Shown here: piece by piece, positions 26,401 to 33,766 of the stretch
Layout of the letters: the number at the start of each line of letters is the position of its first letter
Numbering within the stretch: position 1 is the stretch's first letter
Origin: Paracoccaceae bacterium
GTDB lineage: Bacteria; Pseudomonadota; Alphaproteobacteria; Rhodobacterales; Rhodobacteraceae
Reading direction: 5' to 3'
DNA length: 55,965 bases
Assembly (NCBI GenBank): GCA_028284605.1
Contig: JANQRL010000053.1
Coordinates: 1-55,965, forward strand
Notes under the pieces: model-generated
What the model saw: the letters and a program-made list of their open reading frames with translations, nothing else
The model's database searches: none
What the model was told of the DNA's origin: nothing
Translations under genes and position numbers: made by a program

Positions 26401-26831
26401 TGCTCGGCCTGATGCCGCTTCTCTATGAGGGGTCGAGCCAGGCGGAGTTCCTCAAGCCCACCGTCATCACCCTAGTCTACGGGCTCGGCTTCGGGATGGT
26501 GCTGGTGCTGATGGTGGTGCCGGCCCTGATGGCGATGCAGCAGGATGTCGGGCGGCAGGTGCAGGCGGCGCGTCGGGGCCTCCGATCCGCCGAGGCGGGG
26601 TTGAAGGTACCGGCCCTCCTCGGGGCCCTCGCTGCGCTGGCCGTCTTCGCCCTGACCCTCGGCCCCGTCGTCGTCACCGGCGCCCCCCTGCCCGCCTTAA
26701 CCGCAGCATTGCCGATGCTCGCCACCGGCACGCTGCCGGTCTTCGGCCTCTTCATCGCCGCGCTCGCCGTGGTGCTTCTGGTGATCTACCTCGCCGGCGC
26801 CCTCGCCTACGGGCTGCGCCGCCGGGCCTGA
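23454..26831 (+). CDS. RND-family efflux transporter permease, with extra C-terminal helices
   Basis: A 1125-residue proton-driven pump. It has TM1 (NLLMVLMIAAGLWAMPQMRA), porter-domain QFFPDVVVDTVTVST, the TM4 proton-relay Asp pair in LGIVVDDAIVVGEHADF, and the TM10 segment IGMIGIIINDSIVLV, where AcrB has a Lys but this branch has Asn. Canonical RND pumps end after TM12 at about 1030-1050 residues. Here about 95 residues follow, with two or three additional hydrophobic segments (ALLGALAALAVFALTLG, LFIAALAVVLLVIYLAGAL). Substrate unknown; no outer-membrane channel gene is adjacent. Confidence 0.92.
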   Translation: MAIARGASGILSYFTRHRTVANLLMVLMIAAGLWAMPQMRAQFFPDVVVDTVTVSTTWDGAGAEDVDRAIVQLLEPALTTVEGVTETRSTSTEGRSYITLDFEPGWDMARAEEDVQGAVDLVSDLPEAADDPSVRRGTWSDRVTDLVVTGPVGPEQLARFADELVLRLREAGVTQTTIRGMAAPSTIVEVSSLSLIRHDISMAEIAQAIAAEADANPAGDVAGTSRVRTGVEKRTADEIQGIVLRNNPDGSQLTIGDVALVTEEGVTRERAYFVGDDPAMTLRVDRSDRGDAIDIQRRVEEVVAEVEATLPAGTTIDLIRARAEYITGRLDILLDNGLLGLGLVVTLLFLFLNARTAFWVAAGIPVAMFAAIALMYLAGLTLNMISLFALIITLGIVVDDAIVVGEHADFRMRRLGEGPVEAAENAAKRMFTPVFSATLTTVIAFFGLTAIGGRFGDLIADIPFTVIVVLIASLIECFLILPHHMSKSIASTAKEHWYDWPSRTVNKGFTWVRERLFRPFMAGVIWARYPVLAGVILILASQVALVVRGDVQWRFFNAPEQGSVTGNFAMLPGASREDTLEMMREMQRAANDLGARYEAEYGLNPIDYALAEIGGNSGRAIAGTEAKEPDQLGALSIEMIDADLRPYSSFAFVAALQDEVRQHPLAETVSFRSWASGPGGDDLDIQLFGATPEILKGAAEELKAELATFPEVSSIEDNLAYDKEELILELTAQGQALGFTIDELGRVLRNRLGGIEAASFPVGPRSGTIRVELPAGELTADFLDRTQMRTANGDYVPLADIVTVDRRTGFSTIRRENGVLLISVTGDLTDDNDERAAEIMTLLQDDILPRVESNHGVETALSGLAENERDFLADAQVGAMLVLLGIFLTLAWIFSSWTRPLVVMAIIPFGLVGTIYGHWQWEIPLSMFTVVGLIGMIGIIINDSIVLVTTIDEYAEDRGLVPAIIDGAADRLRPVMLTTLTTVLGLMPLLYEGSSQAEFLKPTVITLVYGLGFGMVLVLMVVPALMAMQQDVGRQVQAARRGLRSAEAGLKVPALLGALAALAVFALTLGPVVVTGAPLPALTAALPMLATGTLPVFGLFIAALAVVLLVIYLAGALAYGLRRRA

Positions 26832-26838
26832 AACGGCC

Positions 26839-27408
26839 TCAGGCGCGCCCGCCTTCCGACGACAGCAGGATCGGATCGATCCCGAGGGATTTCAGCGCCG
26901 CGGTCCATTTGTGCTCATTGGCCCGACCGAAAACCAGATCGCTCCGCGCCTTGCAGGTGAGCCAGCCGTTGCGCGCGATCTCGCCTTCGAGCTGCCCCGG
27001 CCCCCAGCCGGCATAGCCCAGCGCCAGAATCGAGCTTTCCGGCCCGCGCCCCTGGGCCAGGTCTTCGAGGACGTCGAGCGTCGCCGTCAATCCGATCTCA
27101 TCATCGACCTGAAGCGTCGCATTGCCGCCCGGGTAATCGGCGGAATGCAGCACGAAGCCGCGCGAGTTCTCCACCGGCCCGCCGAAGTGGATGCGGATGT
27201 CGCGCGACTCGGGGCCCGGCGAAATGCCGAGCTGGTCGAGCAGGTCGGCGAACCGCACCTCCGGCGCGGGCTTGTTGACGATCAGCCCCATCGCCCCCTC
27301 ATCGGAATGGGCGCACATATAGACCACCGAATGCTCGAATCGCGGATCGCCCATGCCGGGCATGGCGATCAGGAGCTGGCCGGTCAGATGTTCCTCAGGC
27401 AGGTCCAT
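26839..27408 (-). CDS. YqgE/AlgH family protein (UPF0301)
   Basis: A 189-residue member of the YqgE/AlgH family, a conserved single-domain alpha/beta protein of uncertain biochemical role. It has the signatures LTGQLLIAMPGMGDPRFEHS, GLIVNKPAPEVRFADLLDQL, FGGPVENSRGFVLHS and LALGYAGWGPGQLEGEIARN. ATG 27408 is chosen because the family starts just before LTGQLLIAMP; a TTG two codons upstream is an alternative. It converges with the RND pump gene, 7 bases apart, and is divergent from the DsbD-like gene. Confidence 0.92.
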   Translation of the reverse strand: MDLPEEHLTGQLLIAMPGMGDPRFEHSVVYMCAHSDEGAMGLIVNKPAPEVRFADLLDQLGISPGPESRDIRIHFGGPVENSRGFVLHSADYPGGNATLQVDDEIGLTATLDVLEDLAQGRGPESSILALGYAGWGPGQLEGEIARNGWLTCKARSDLVFGRANEHKWTAALKSLGIDPILLSSEGGRA

Positions 27409-27513
27409 CCCCAAAGGATGTGATGCAGAGCCGCCACGCGCAAGGGGCGGGTCACGGGGAGGTCGCCCGATCGTGAGTTTCCATCGGCCGGGCGCCGCCT
27501 ATTGTCGGCGCCG

Positions 27514-28329
27514 ATGACTGCGCCCGCCCGCCTTCCCGCCGTCCTGACGGCCCTCGCCCTCGCCCTGCCCGCCACCGCTCCGGCGCAGGGTCTCGAGGAT
27601 GTGTTCGAGGTCGATATCCGCCCCGGCTGGCGCACCGACGAGGGCACCCATATGGCCGCGCTCCACGTCCGGCTGGCCCCGGGCTGGAAGACCTACTGGC
27701 GCGCCCCGGGGGATTCCGGCATCCCGCCCGCCTTCGACTGGCAAGGCTCGGAGAACATCGCCGGTGCCGCCTTCCACTGGCCCGCGCCGGAGGTGATCTG
27801 GCAGAACGGCACCCGCTCCATCGGCTATGCGAACGAGCTGATCCTGCCCATCGAGATCACGCCCGGCACGGCGGATGACCCGATGCGGATGGCCGGGATC
27901 GTGGAACTGGGCGTCTGTGAGGAGGTCTGCATTCCGGTCCGGGTCGCCTTCGACGCGGTGCTCGATCCGGCAGCGCCGAGGGATGCCGCCATCGTCGGCG
28001 CGCTGGTGGACCGGCCGATGAGCGCCGCCGAGGCCGGGGTCGGGTCGGTAACCTGCGAGATCGCGCCGACCGATCACGGTCTGGCCGTATCCGCGCGGAT
28101 CGAAATCCCTCCGACCGGACCGCGCGAGGAGGCGGTGATCGAAGCCGGCGACCCCGCGGTCTGGGTGTCGGAGCCGGAGTTGTCGCGGGACGGCGATTGG
28201 CTCACGGCCCGGGCGGAGATGGTCCATGTCTCCGGCGGCGGCTTCGCGGTGGACCGGGGCGCGCTGCGCTTCACATTGCTCGGCGCCGGCCGCGCGGTCG
28301 ACATCCAGGGCTGCCAGGCTCCGGGCTGA
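27514..28329 (+). CDS. Exported DsbD-N/thiol-reductase-like domain protein
   Basis: A 271-residue protein with a signal peptide (LPAVLTALALALPATAPAQG, cleavage near residue 25). The mature part matches the DsbD N-terminal-type domain found alone in Rhodobacteraceae (VDIRPGWRTDEGTHMAALHV, APGWKTYWRAPGDSGIPPAF, and the Cys pair GVCEEVCIPVRV). In DsbD this immunoglobulin-like domain passes electrons to periplasmic thiol proteins; here there is no transmembrane or thioredoxin part, so it may be a periplasmic thiol carrier or a structural protein. It ends 7 bases before the palindrome cluster at 28.34 kb. Confidence 0.8.
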   Translation: MTAPARLPAVLTALALALPATAPAQGLEDVFEVDIRPGWRTDEGTHMAALHVRLAPGWKTYWRAPGDSGIPPAFDWQGSENIAGAAFHWPAPEVIWQNGTRSIGYANELILPIEITPGTADDPMRMAGIVELGVCEEVCIPVRVAFDAVLDPAAPRDAAIVGALVDRPMSAAEAGVGSVTCEIAPTDHGLAVSARIEIPPTGPREEAVIEAGDPAVWVSEPELSRDGDWLTARAEMVHVSGGGFAVDRGALRFTLLGAGRAVDIQGCQAPG

Positions 28330-28336
28330 GCGGAGG

Positions 28337-28357
28337 CAAGTCTTCGACGAAGACTTG
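28337..28357. repeat. TTCGACGAA palindrome, cluster D unit 1
   Basis: A 21-base palindrome with stem CAAGTC around TTCGACGAA. The stem is the same as in the unit at 16349-16369 but with the middle base of the core changed from T to A, which on the opposite strand reads as the same unit. Confidence 0.85.
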
Positions 28358-28425
28358 GACCCCGCTGGACCCCGGCCTCATCGCCGACCCCGGACCGGCG
28401 GCCACCATGTCGTGCCGGGTAAGAT

Positions 28426-28446
28426 CAATTCTTCGACGAAGAATTG
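28426..28446. repeat. TTCGACGAA palindrome, cluster D unit 2
   Basis: A 21-base palindrome with stem CAATTC around TTCGACGAA. It is the reverse-complement equivalent of the unit at 19854-19874. A GC-only hairpin (GCGCGCC/GGCGCGC at 28449-28465) follows. Confidence 0.85.
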
Positions 28447-28464
28447 CCGCGCGCCAATGGCGCG

Positions 28465-28488
28465 CCCAAGTCTTCGCGAAGACTTGGG
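28465..28488. repeat. TTCGCGAA palindrome, cluster D unit 3
   Basis: A 24-base perfect palindrome with stem CCCAAGTC around TTCGCGAA, ending one base before the stop codon end of the minus-strand Sua5 gene. Confidence 0.85.
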
Positions 28489-28489
28489 C

Positions 28490-29443
28490 CTATCTCCGCG
28501 GCGCCGCAGCCCGCCGCAGCCGGTCGTTGATCGCGAGCCCGAGCCCGTGCTCCGGGATCGGCGCGACCGCGATGCGCTCAAACCCCTCGGCATCGAGCCT
28601 GTGAAGATGGGCAAAGAGATTCGCCGCCGCCTCGGTCAGATCGCCCGCCACCGAAAGGTTCAGCGCCGCCCCCTCGACCGGCCCGAAGCCGAGCAGCACC
28701 TCCCCCGGCCGCGCCGCCTCCGCCCCGAGCCGCAGCGCCGCGCGCGGCGCGTAATGCGAGGCGAGCTGGCCCGGTGCTTCGGGGCGCCCCGCCGCCCCGG
28801 TCCGCCGGGCCACCGAGCCGCCGAGACAGGCTTCGACGGCCTCCAGAGGCAACCCGCCCGCCCGCAGCAGCACCGGCTCCGGATCGAACCCCAGAATGGT
28901 CGACTCGACCCCGACGCCGGTCGCGCCGCCCTCCACCACAGCGTCGATCCGGTCGCCCAGCCCCGCCGCGACATGCTCCGGCAAGGTCGGGCTGATCCGG
29001 CCCGAGGGATTGGCCGACGGCGCCGCGACGGGACCGCCGAACGCCTCCAGCAGCCCCCGCGCGACGGCATGATCCGGCACCCGCACCGCCAGCGTCGGGA
29101 GCCCGGCGGAGACCAGCCGAGACACCCCCGCCCCGTCCCGCAGCGGCAGGACCAGCGTCAGCGGGCCGGGCCAGAACGCATCGGCCAGCCGCTCGGCCTC
29201 GGGCGGCGTCTTGACCAAGGTGTCGAGGTCGAACCCCGGCGCCACATGGACGATCAGCGGATTGAACTCCGGCCGCCCCTTGGCCGCAAAGACCCGCGCC
29301 ACGGCCCGGTCATCCGCCGCATCGGCGCCGAGCCCGTAGACCGTCTCGGTCGGAAAGGCGACGAGCCCGCCGACCCGCATGAGCCCCGCCGCCTCGGCAA
29401 GACCCCGCGCATCGGGCGGCAGGTGGCGCAGCTTCTCCGTCAT
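28490..29443 (-). CDS. tsaC: L-threonylcarbamoyladenylate synthase (Sua5/TsaC)
   Basis: A 317-residue Sua5-type enzyme making threonylcarbamoyl-AMP for t6A37 of ANN-decoding tRNAs. The YrdC domain (1-205) has MRVGGLVAFPTETVYGLGAD, KGRPEFNPLIVHV, FWPGPLTLVLP and APSANPSGRISPT. The C-terminal Sua5 domain follows after SHYAPRAAL, so this is the long Sua5 form. It is convergent with the DsbD-like gene across palindrome cluster D and divergent from the acyl-CoA dehydrogenase gene. Confidence 0.94.
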   Translation of the reverse strand: MTEKLRHLPPDARGLAEAAGLMRVGGLVAFPTETVYGLGADAADDRAVARVFAAKGRPEFNPLIVHVAPGFDLDTLVKTPPEAERLADAFWPGPLTLVLPLRDGAGVSRLVSAGLPTLAVRVPDHAVARGLLEAFGGPVAAPSANPSGRISPTLPEHVAAGLGDRIDAVVEGGATGVGVESTILGFDPEPVLLRAGGLPLEAVEACLGGSVARRTGAAGRPEAPGQLASHYAPRAALRLGAEAARPGEVLLGFGPVEGAALNLSVAGDLTEAAANLFAHLHRLDAEGFERIAVAPIPEHGLGLAINDRLRRAAAPRR

Positions 29444-29572
29444 GACGTGGCGTTCCGGTTCCCGCTCTCCAGACCCCGGGCTAGGCTCGCGCCGGAGATT
29501 TCAAGCACGTCGCATAGCTCCGCCGCCTTGCCAAGCCGCCTGACGAAAAGGCCGGACCGAAAGGAGAACCCC

Positions 29573-31273
29573 ATGCCCTACCGCGCCCCGGTCTCCGACT
29601 TCCGCTTCCTGATGGACCATGTCGTTGGCTTCAGTGCCGTCGCCGCCACCGACCGCTTCGCCGAGGCCACGCCGGACCTCGCCGACGCGATCCTCGGCGA
29701 GGCGGGGCGGATCTGCGAGGAGGTGCTGACCCCGCTCCAGCGTGCCGGCGATGCGGAACCGGCCCGGCTCGAAAACGGTGTCGTGCGCACCTCGCCGGGC
29801 TTCGACGCCGGCTACCGCGCCATCGCCGAGGGCGGCTGGATCGGCATGGCCGCCGACCCGGATTACGGCGGGCTCGGCCTGCCGATCACCTTCGCCACCT
29901 GCATCAACGAGATGATCGCCGGGGCTTGCCTCGCCATCCAGCTCAACCCGATCATGGGGCAGGGCCAGATCGAGGCCCTCGAACACCACGCCTCCGACGA
30001 CCTAAAGGCGCTCTACCTGCCGAAACTCATCTCCGGCGAGTGGTGCGGCACGATGAACCTGACCGAACCCCAGGCCGGCTCCGATGTCGGCGCGCTCCGC
30101 ACCAAGGCGGAGCCCAACGGCGACGGGACCTACGCGATCACCGGACAGAAGATCTATATCAGCTGGGCCGATAACGATTTTACCGAGAATGTCTGCCACC
30201 TCGTCCTCGCCCGCCTGCCCGATGGGGTGGCGGGGACCAAGGGGATCAGCCTCTTCATGGTGCCGAAGTTCATTCCGAATACGGATGGCAGCCCGGGTAA
30301 GCGCAACGCGATGGGGCCGGTCAGCCTCGAGCACAAGATGGGGCTCCACGGCTCGCCCACGGCGGTGATGGAGTATTCCGGCGCCACCGGCTGGCTGGTC
30401 GGCCCGGAACATGGCGGGATGGCCGCGATGTTCACCATGATGAACAACGCCCGCCTCGGCGTCGCCACCCAGGGCATCGGCGTGGCCGAGGCGGCGACCC
30501 AGGCCGCCGTCGCCTATGCGATGGAGCGCAAACAGGGCCGCGCCGGCGGCTCCGGCGCCATCGTGGAACATGCCGATGTGCGCCGGATGCTGGCGACGAT
30601 GAAGGCGGAGACCTTCGCCGCCCGCGCCATTGCGCTCGCCTGCGCGGTCGCCATCGACCTCGAAACCGCGACCGGTACGGCGGACGCCTCGGCCCGTGCC
30701 GCGCTGCTCACCCCCATCGCCAAGGCGTTCGGCACCGATATCGGCGTCGAGGTCGCCGGGATGGGCATGCAGGTCCATGGCGGCATGGGCTATATCGAGG
30801 AGACCGGCGCGGCCCAGTTCCTGCGCGATGTGCGGGTGACGACGATCTACGAGGGCACCAATGGTATCCAGGCCATGGACCTAGTCGGCCGCAAGATGGC
30901 CGATGGCGGCGAGGCCGCAGGCCGGCTGCTCGACGAGATCGAGGCCGGGTCGGAGGCGGCGAAAGCCACCCATCCCGAGCTCGCCGAGGCGGTCTGGCAG
31001 GCCGCGGAATCCCTGCGCGAGACGACCGAATGGCTGGTCACTCGGGCCGGCGACGACCGTTTCGCCGGAGCGGTGCCCTATCTCCGCGCCTTTGCCCGGG
31101 TCCTCGGTGGGCACTACCATCTGCTGGCCGCGCGGGCCGAAGGCGGCGCCCGGGAACGGCTCGCCGCCTTCTACATCAAACGGCTGATGCCGGAGCACGC
31201 GGCGCTGCTCGCCCATGTCCGCGAAGGCGCCGACGAACTGCTCGCGATCACGCCGGACGAGCTGGCGGCATGA
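29573..31273 (+). CDS. Acyl-CoA dehydrogenase, DmdC-like
   Basis: A 566-residue FAD enzyme with an acyl-CoA dehydrogenase core plus the C-terminal domain of the large subclass. Features: GTMNLTEPQAGSDVGALRTK, ITGQKIYISWADNDFTENVC, EHKMGLHGSPTAVMEY, MQVHGGMGYIEETGAAQFLR and RVTTIYEGTNGIQAMDL (catalytic Glu). The opening MPYRAPVSDFRFLMDHVVG matches methylthiopropanoyl-CoA dehydrogenases (DmdC) of roseobacters as I remember them, which act in DMSP demethylation, but related acyl-CoA dehydrogenases share it. A strong AAAGGAG precedes the ATG. The stop overlaps the MBL gene start (ATGA). Confidence 0.9.
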   Translation: MPYRAPVSDFRFLMDHVVGFSAVAATDRFAEATPDLADAILGEAGRICEEVLTPLQRAGDAEPARLENGVVRTSPGFDAGYRAIAEGGWIGMAADPDYGGLGLPITFATCINEMIAGACLAIQLNPIMGQGQIEALEHHASDDLKALYLPKLISGEWCGTMNLTEPQAGSDVGALRTKAEPNGDGTYAITGQKIYISWADNDFTENVCHLVLARLPDGVAGTKGISLFMVPKFIPNTDGSPGKRNAMGPVSLEHKMGLHGSPTAVMEYSGATGWLVGPEHGGMAAMFTMMNNARLGVATQGIGVAEAATQAAVAYAMERKQGRAGGSGAIVEHADVRRMLATMKAETFAARAIALACAVAIDLETATGTADASARAALLTPIAKAFGTDIGVEVAGMGMQVHGGMGYIEETGAAQFLRDVRVTTIYEGTNGIQAMDLVGRKMADGGEAAGRLLDEIEAGSEAAKATHPELAEAVWQAAESLRETTEWLVTRAGDDRFAGAVPYLRAFARVLGGHYHLLAARAEGGARERLAAFYIKRLMPEHAALLAHVREGADELLAITPDELAA

Positions 31274-32298
31274 AGGACGCGGACGGCCTGCGCCACCCCT
31301 GGCCCGACCCGCCCGCCGAGGGCGAGGCCACCCGGATCGCAGACGGCATCCTGTGGCTCCGCCTGCCGCTGCCCATGGCGCTCGACCACGTCAACATCTT
31401 CGCCCTCGATGACGGCGCAAGCTGGACCCTGATCGATACCGGCCTCGCCTCGGACCGGTCCCGCGCGATCTGGGAAACGCTGCTTTCCGGTCCCCTCGCC
31501 GGCAAGCCCGTGGGCCGCGTCATCGGCACCCATCACCACCCCGACCATATCGGCCTCGCCGGCTGGTTCCACGGGCGCGGCGCGGAGCTCTGGATGCCGC
31601 GCACCGCCTATCTGATGGCCCGGATGCTGACCCTCGACGAGCAGGAAGTCTGGCCCGAGGAAACCCTCGCCTTCTACCGCAGCACCGGCATGCCGCGCGC
31701 GTTCTACGAGGCGCGCAGCAAGGAGCGTCCGTTCAATTTCGCCGATACGGTGATGCCGCTGCCGCTCGGCTTCCGGCGCATCGTGGAGGGCGAGGTGATC
31801 GGGATCGGCGGCCGCGACTGGACAGTCCGGATGGGCGGCGGCCACGCGCCGGAACACGCCACCTTCTGGCGCGACGATCTGGTGATCGGCGGCGACCAGC
31901 TCCTGCCCGGGATCAGCCCCAATATCGGCGTCTATCCGACGGAGCCCGAGGCGGACCCGCTCTCCGACTGGTTCGACGCCTGCGCCCGCCTCGCGCCCCA
32001 TGCCACCGACGACCAGCTTGTCCTGCCCGGCCACAAGCTGCCCTATCGCGGGCTGCCGAAACGGATCGAGCAACTGGCCGAGAACCATGTCGGCGCCCTG
32101 GCCCGGCTCGAAGACCATCTGGCGGAGCCCCGGACCGTCGCCGACTGCCTGCCGCCGCTCTTCCTGCGCGAGATCGGCCCGAAGGAATACGGCCTCGCCC
32201 TCGTCGAGGCCCTCGCCCACTGCCTGCATCTCTGGCACGCCGGACGGGCCCGTCGCTGGAAGGACGGCGATGTCTGGATGTGGCAGGCAGTGGGCTGA
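31270..32298 (+). CDS. MBL-fold metallo-hydrolase
   Basis: A 342-residue metallo-beta-lactamase-fold protein with the dinuclear metal motif GTHHHPDHIG, a later His in GGGHAPEHATFW, the bridging Asp in VIGGDQLLPGISPN, and LVLPGHKLPYRG supplying the last His. The C-terminal 80 residues form the helical extension of the LACTB2/winged-helix type. It is coupled by ATGA to the acyl-CoA dehydrogenase gene, suggesting a role with acyl-CoA metabolism, perhaps thioester hydrolysis, but this is inference from position only. Confidence 0.88.
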   Translation: MKDADGLRHPWPDPPAEGEATRIADGILWLRLPLPMALDHVNIFALDDGASWTLIDTGLASDRSRAIWETLLSGPLAGKPVGRVIGTHHHPDHIGLAGWFHGRGAELWMPRTAYLMARMLTLDEQEVWPEETLAFYRSTGMPRAFYEARSKERPFNFADTVMPLPLGFRRIVEGEVIGIGGRDWTVRMGGGHAPEHATFWRDDLVIGGDQLLPGISPNIGVYPTEPEADPLSDWFDACARLAPHATDDQLVLPGHKLPYRGLPKRIEQLAENHVGALARLEDHLAEPRTVADCLPPLFLREIGPKEYGLALVEALAHCLHLWHAGRARRWKDGDVWMWQAVG

Positions 32299-32381
32299 CC
32301 GCTCGCGGCGAGGCGAGCGATGATGCAGGCGCGCCGATCCTCCCCTTGCCCCCGGCTGCCCGCCGTGCTCCGCTCGCGCCC

Positions 32382-32861
32382 ATGACCGAGGACATGCCAG
32401 AAACCGCTATCGCCACCACCGCCGAGGCCGCCGAAGCCGCCGCCCTGCCCCGGGTCCACGAGGTCCATACCGACCCGGACCTGGCGCCGGTCGATGTCCC
32501 CGAAGAACTCAAGAAAGCCGCTCAGGGCAAGAGTCCCGCGCGCTGGGCCTATGAGCGGCTGATCATGTATATCCGCAACTTCGAGGCCCAGCTCGATAAC
32601 GAACACGAGGTCGCCATGGGCTTCGCCGGCGGCGATACCGGTATCCTGCGGATCGAGGGGATGGGCTATTTCGACCCCGATATCGTGACCTTCTACGGCG
32701 CCGACCCGACCGGCGCCAAGACCCAGCTCATCCAGCATGTCAGCCAGCTCTCGGTGATGCTCCGCGCCCTGCCCAAGAATGTCGACCAGAAACAGCCGCA
32801 CCGCATCGGCTTCCGTCTCGCTCGCGACCTCGAGCCGGAGGCCGAGCCCACGAAAGAGTGA
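32382..32861 (+). CDS. DUF6173-like conserved protein
   Basis: A 159-residue cytoplasmic protein without signal or membrane segment. The conserved part NEHEVAMGFAGGDTGILRIE with GMGYFDPDIVTFYG and KTQLIQHVSQLSVMLRALPK is a pattern I associate with DUF6173, common in Rhodobacteraceae; the function is unknown. The N-terminal 40 residues are Ala/Glu-rich and variable. It stands alone, about 80 bases after the MBL gene and 75 before the cytochrome oxidase subunit gene. Confidence 0.75.
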   Translation: MTEDMPETAIATTAEAAEAAALPRVHEVHTDPDLAPVDVPEELKKAAQGKSPARWAYERLIMYIRNFEAQLDNEHEVAMGFAGGDTGILRIEGMGYFDPDIVTFYGADPTGAKTQLIQHVSQLSVMLRALPKNVDQKQPHRIGFRLARDLEPEAEPTKE

Positions 32862-32936
32862 CCGTTTGTCCGAGGTGACAGGCCGCGCTGAATCGGCTAA
32901 CCCACCACGACGCACGGATAAGGCAGAGGACCGGTG

Positions 32937-33077
32937 ATGGCGGAGCACAAGCACGGCGAGATGGATGTCTCGGACCATGAGAAGACCTTCGACGGCTTCA
33001 TCCGCATGTCGGTGCGCACAACCGTCGTTATCATCGCTATCCTGATCCTCCTGGCGCTCCTGAACATCAATACATGA
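32937..33077 (+). CDS. aa3-type cytochrome c oxidase subunit IV
   Basis: A 46-residue single-span protein. The start MAEHKHGEMDVSDHEKTFDG with FIRMSVRTTVVIIAILI and a hydrophobic end (LLALLNINT) match the bacterial aa3 oxidase subunit IV (COX4_pro_2), a small helix bound to the Paracoccus/Rhodobacter oxidase that is dispensable for its activity. It is far from any other oxidase gene, as is usual in the group. The stop overlaps the next start as ATGA, an unusual coupling to a lipoprotein gene. Confidence 0.88.
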   Translation: MAEHKHGEMDVSDHEKTFDGFIRMSVRTTVVIIAILILLALLNINT

Positions 33078-33709
33078 GGCGGCGGGCCTTCCTGATCGGG
33101 GCGCCTCTGGCGCTCGCCGGCTGCGCGACGTCGCCGGCCTGGGCGCCGCAGGACTTCATCGACCGCGTCGCCTATCGTGCGCCCGGCCCGTCCTCGATGA
33201 CGCTCTTTACGATGCGCAATGTCGGAACCGGGAACGGCGCCCATACCGGGCTGATGATCAATGCCAGCCAGCGGGTGATCTTCGACCCGGCCGGCACCTT
33301 CGGCCACGAATCGATCCCCGAGCGCAACGACCTGCATTACGGGATCACCCCGCGGATCGCGCAATTCTATATCTCCTACCACGCGCGCTCGACATTTTTC
33401 CTTCAGATTCAGGAGATAGCGGTGCCGGATGCGACCGCGGAGATGGCCTTTCGCCTGGCCGAGGAGGCGGGTCCGGTGCCACAGACGCTCTGTACCTCCG
33501 CCACCGCCCGGATCATCCGCGCCCTGCCCGGCTTCGGCTCGGTGCGGCAGGCATTCTTCCCGAATTCCCTGGCGCGGGATTTCGGCCGGCTGCCGGGGGT
33601 GATCGAGACCACCTATCGCGAGAACGACGACGACGACAAAACCGTCGCCCTGCGCCAGTTCGATGCCGAGCTCCGGGCCGAGGAGGCTCCTGGGCCCGGT
33701 ACGCGCTAG
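33074..33709 (+). CDS. Predicted lipoprotein of unknown function
   Basis: A 211-residue protein with a lipoprotein signal: basic MRRR, hydrophobic AFLIGAPLALAG, and the lipobox LAGC with Cys near residue 17. The mature part has ARSTFFLQIQEIAVPD and a segment VPQTLCTSATARIIRALPGF that recalls NlpC/P60-like or DUF4105-type folds (a Cys in a helix start, and HTGLMINASQRVIFDPAGTF with a possible His), but I cannot assign a family. It is coupled to the aa3 subunit IV gene by ATGA and ends with an acidic tail. Confidence 0.72.
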   Translation: MRRRAFLIGAPLALAGCATSPAWAPQDFIDRVAYRAPGPSSMTLFTMRNVGTGNGAHTGLMINASQRVIFDPAGTFGHESIPERNDLHYGITPRIAQFYISYHARSTFFLQIQEIAVPDATAEMAFRLAEEAGPVPQTLCTSATARIIRALPGFGSVRQAFFPNSLARDFGRLPGVIETTYRENDDDDKTVALRQFDAELRAEEAPGPGTR

Positions 33710-33766
33710 GGATCCCCGTTTGATCGGTGCCGTGATTCGGTTTTGCCGGGCGACCAGGGGATCGCC

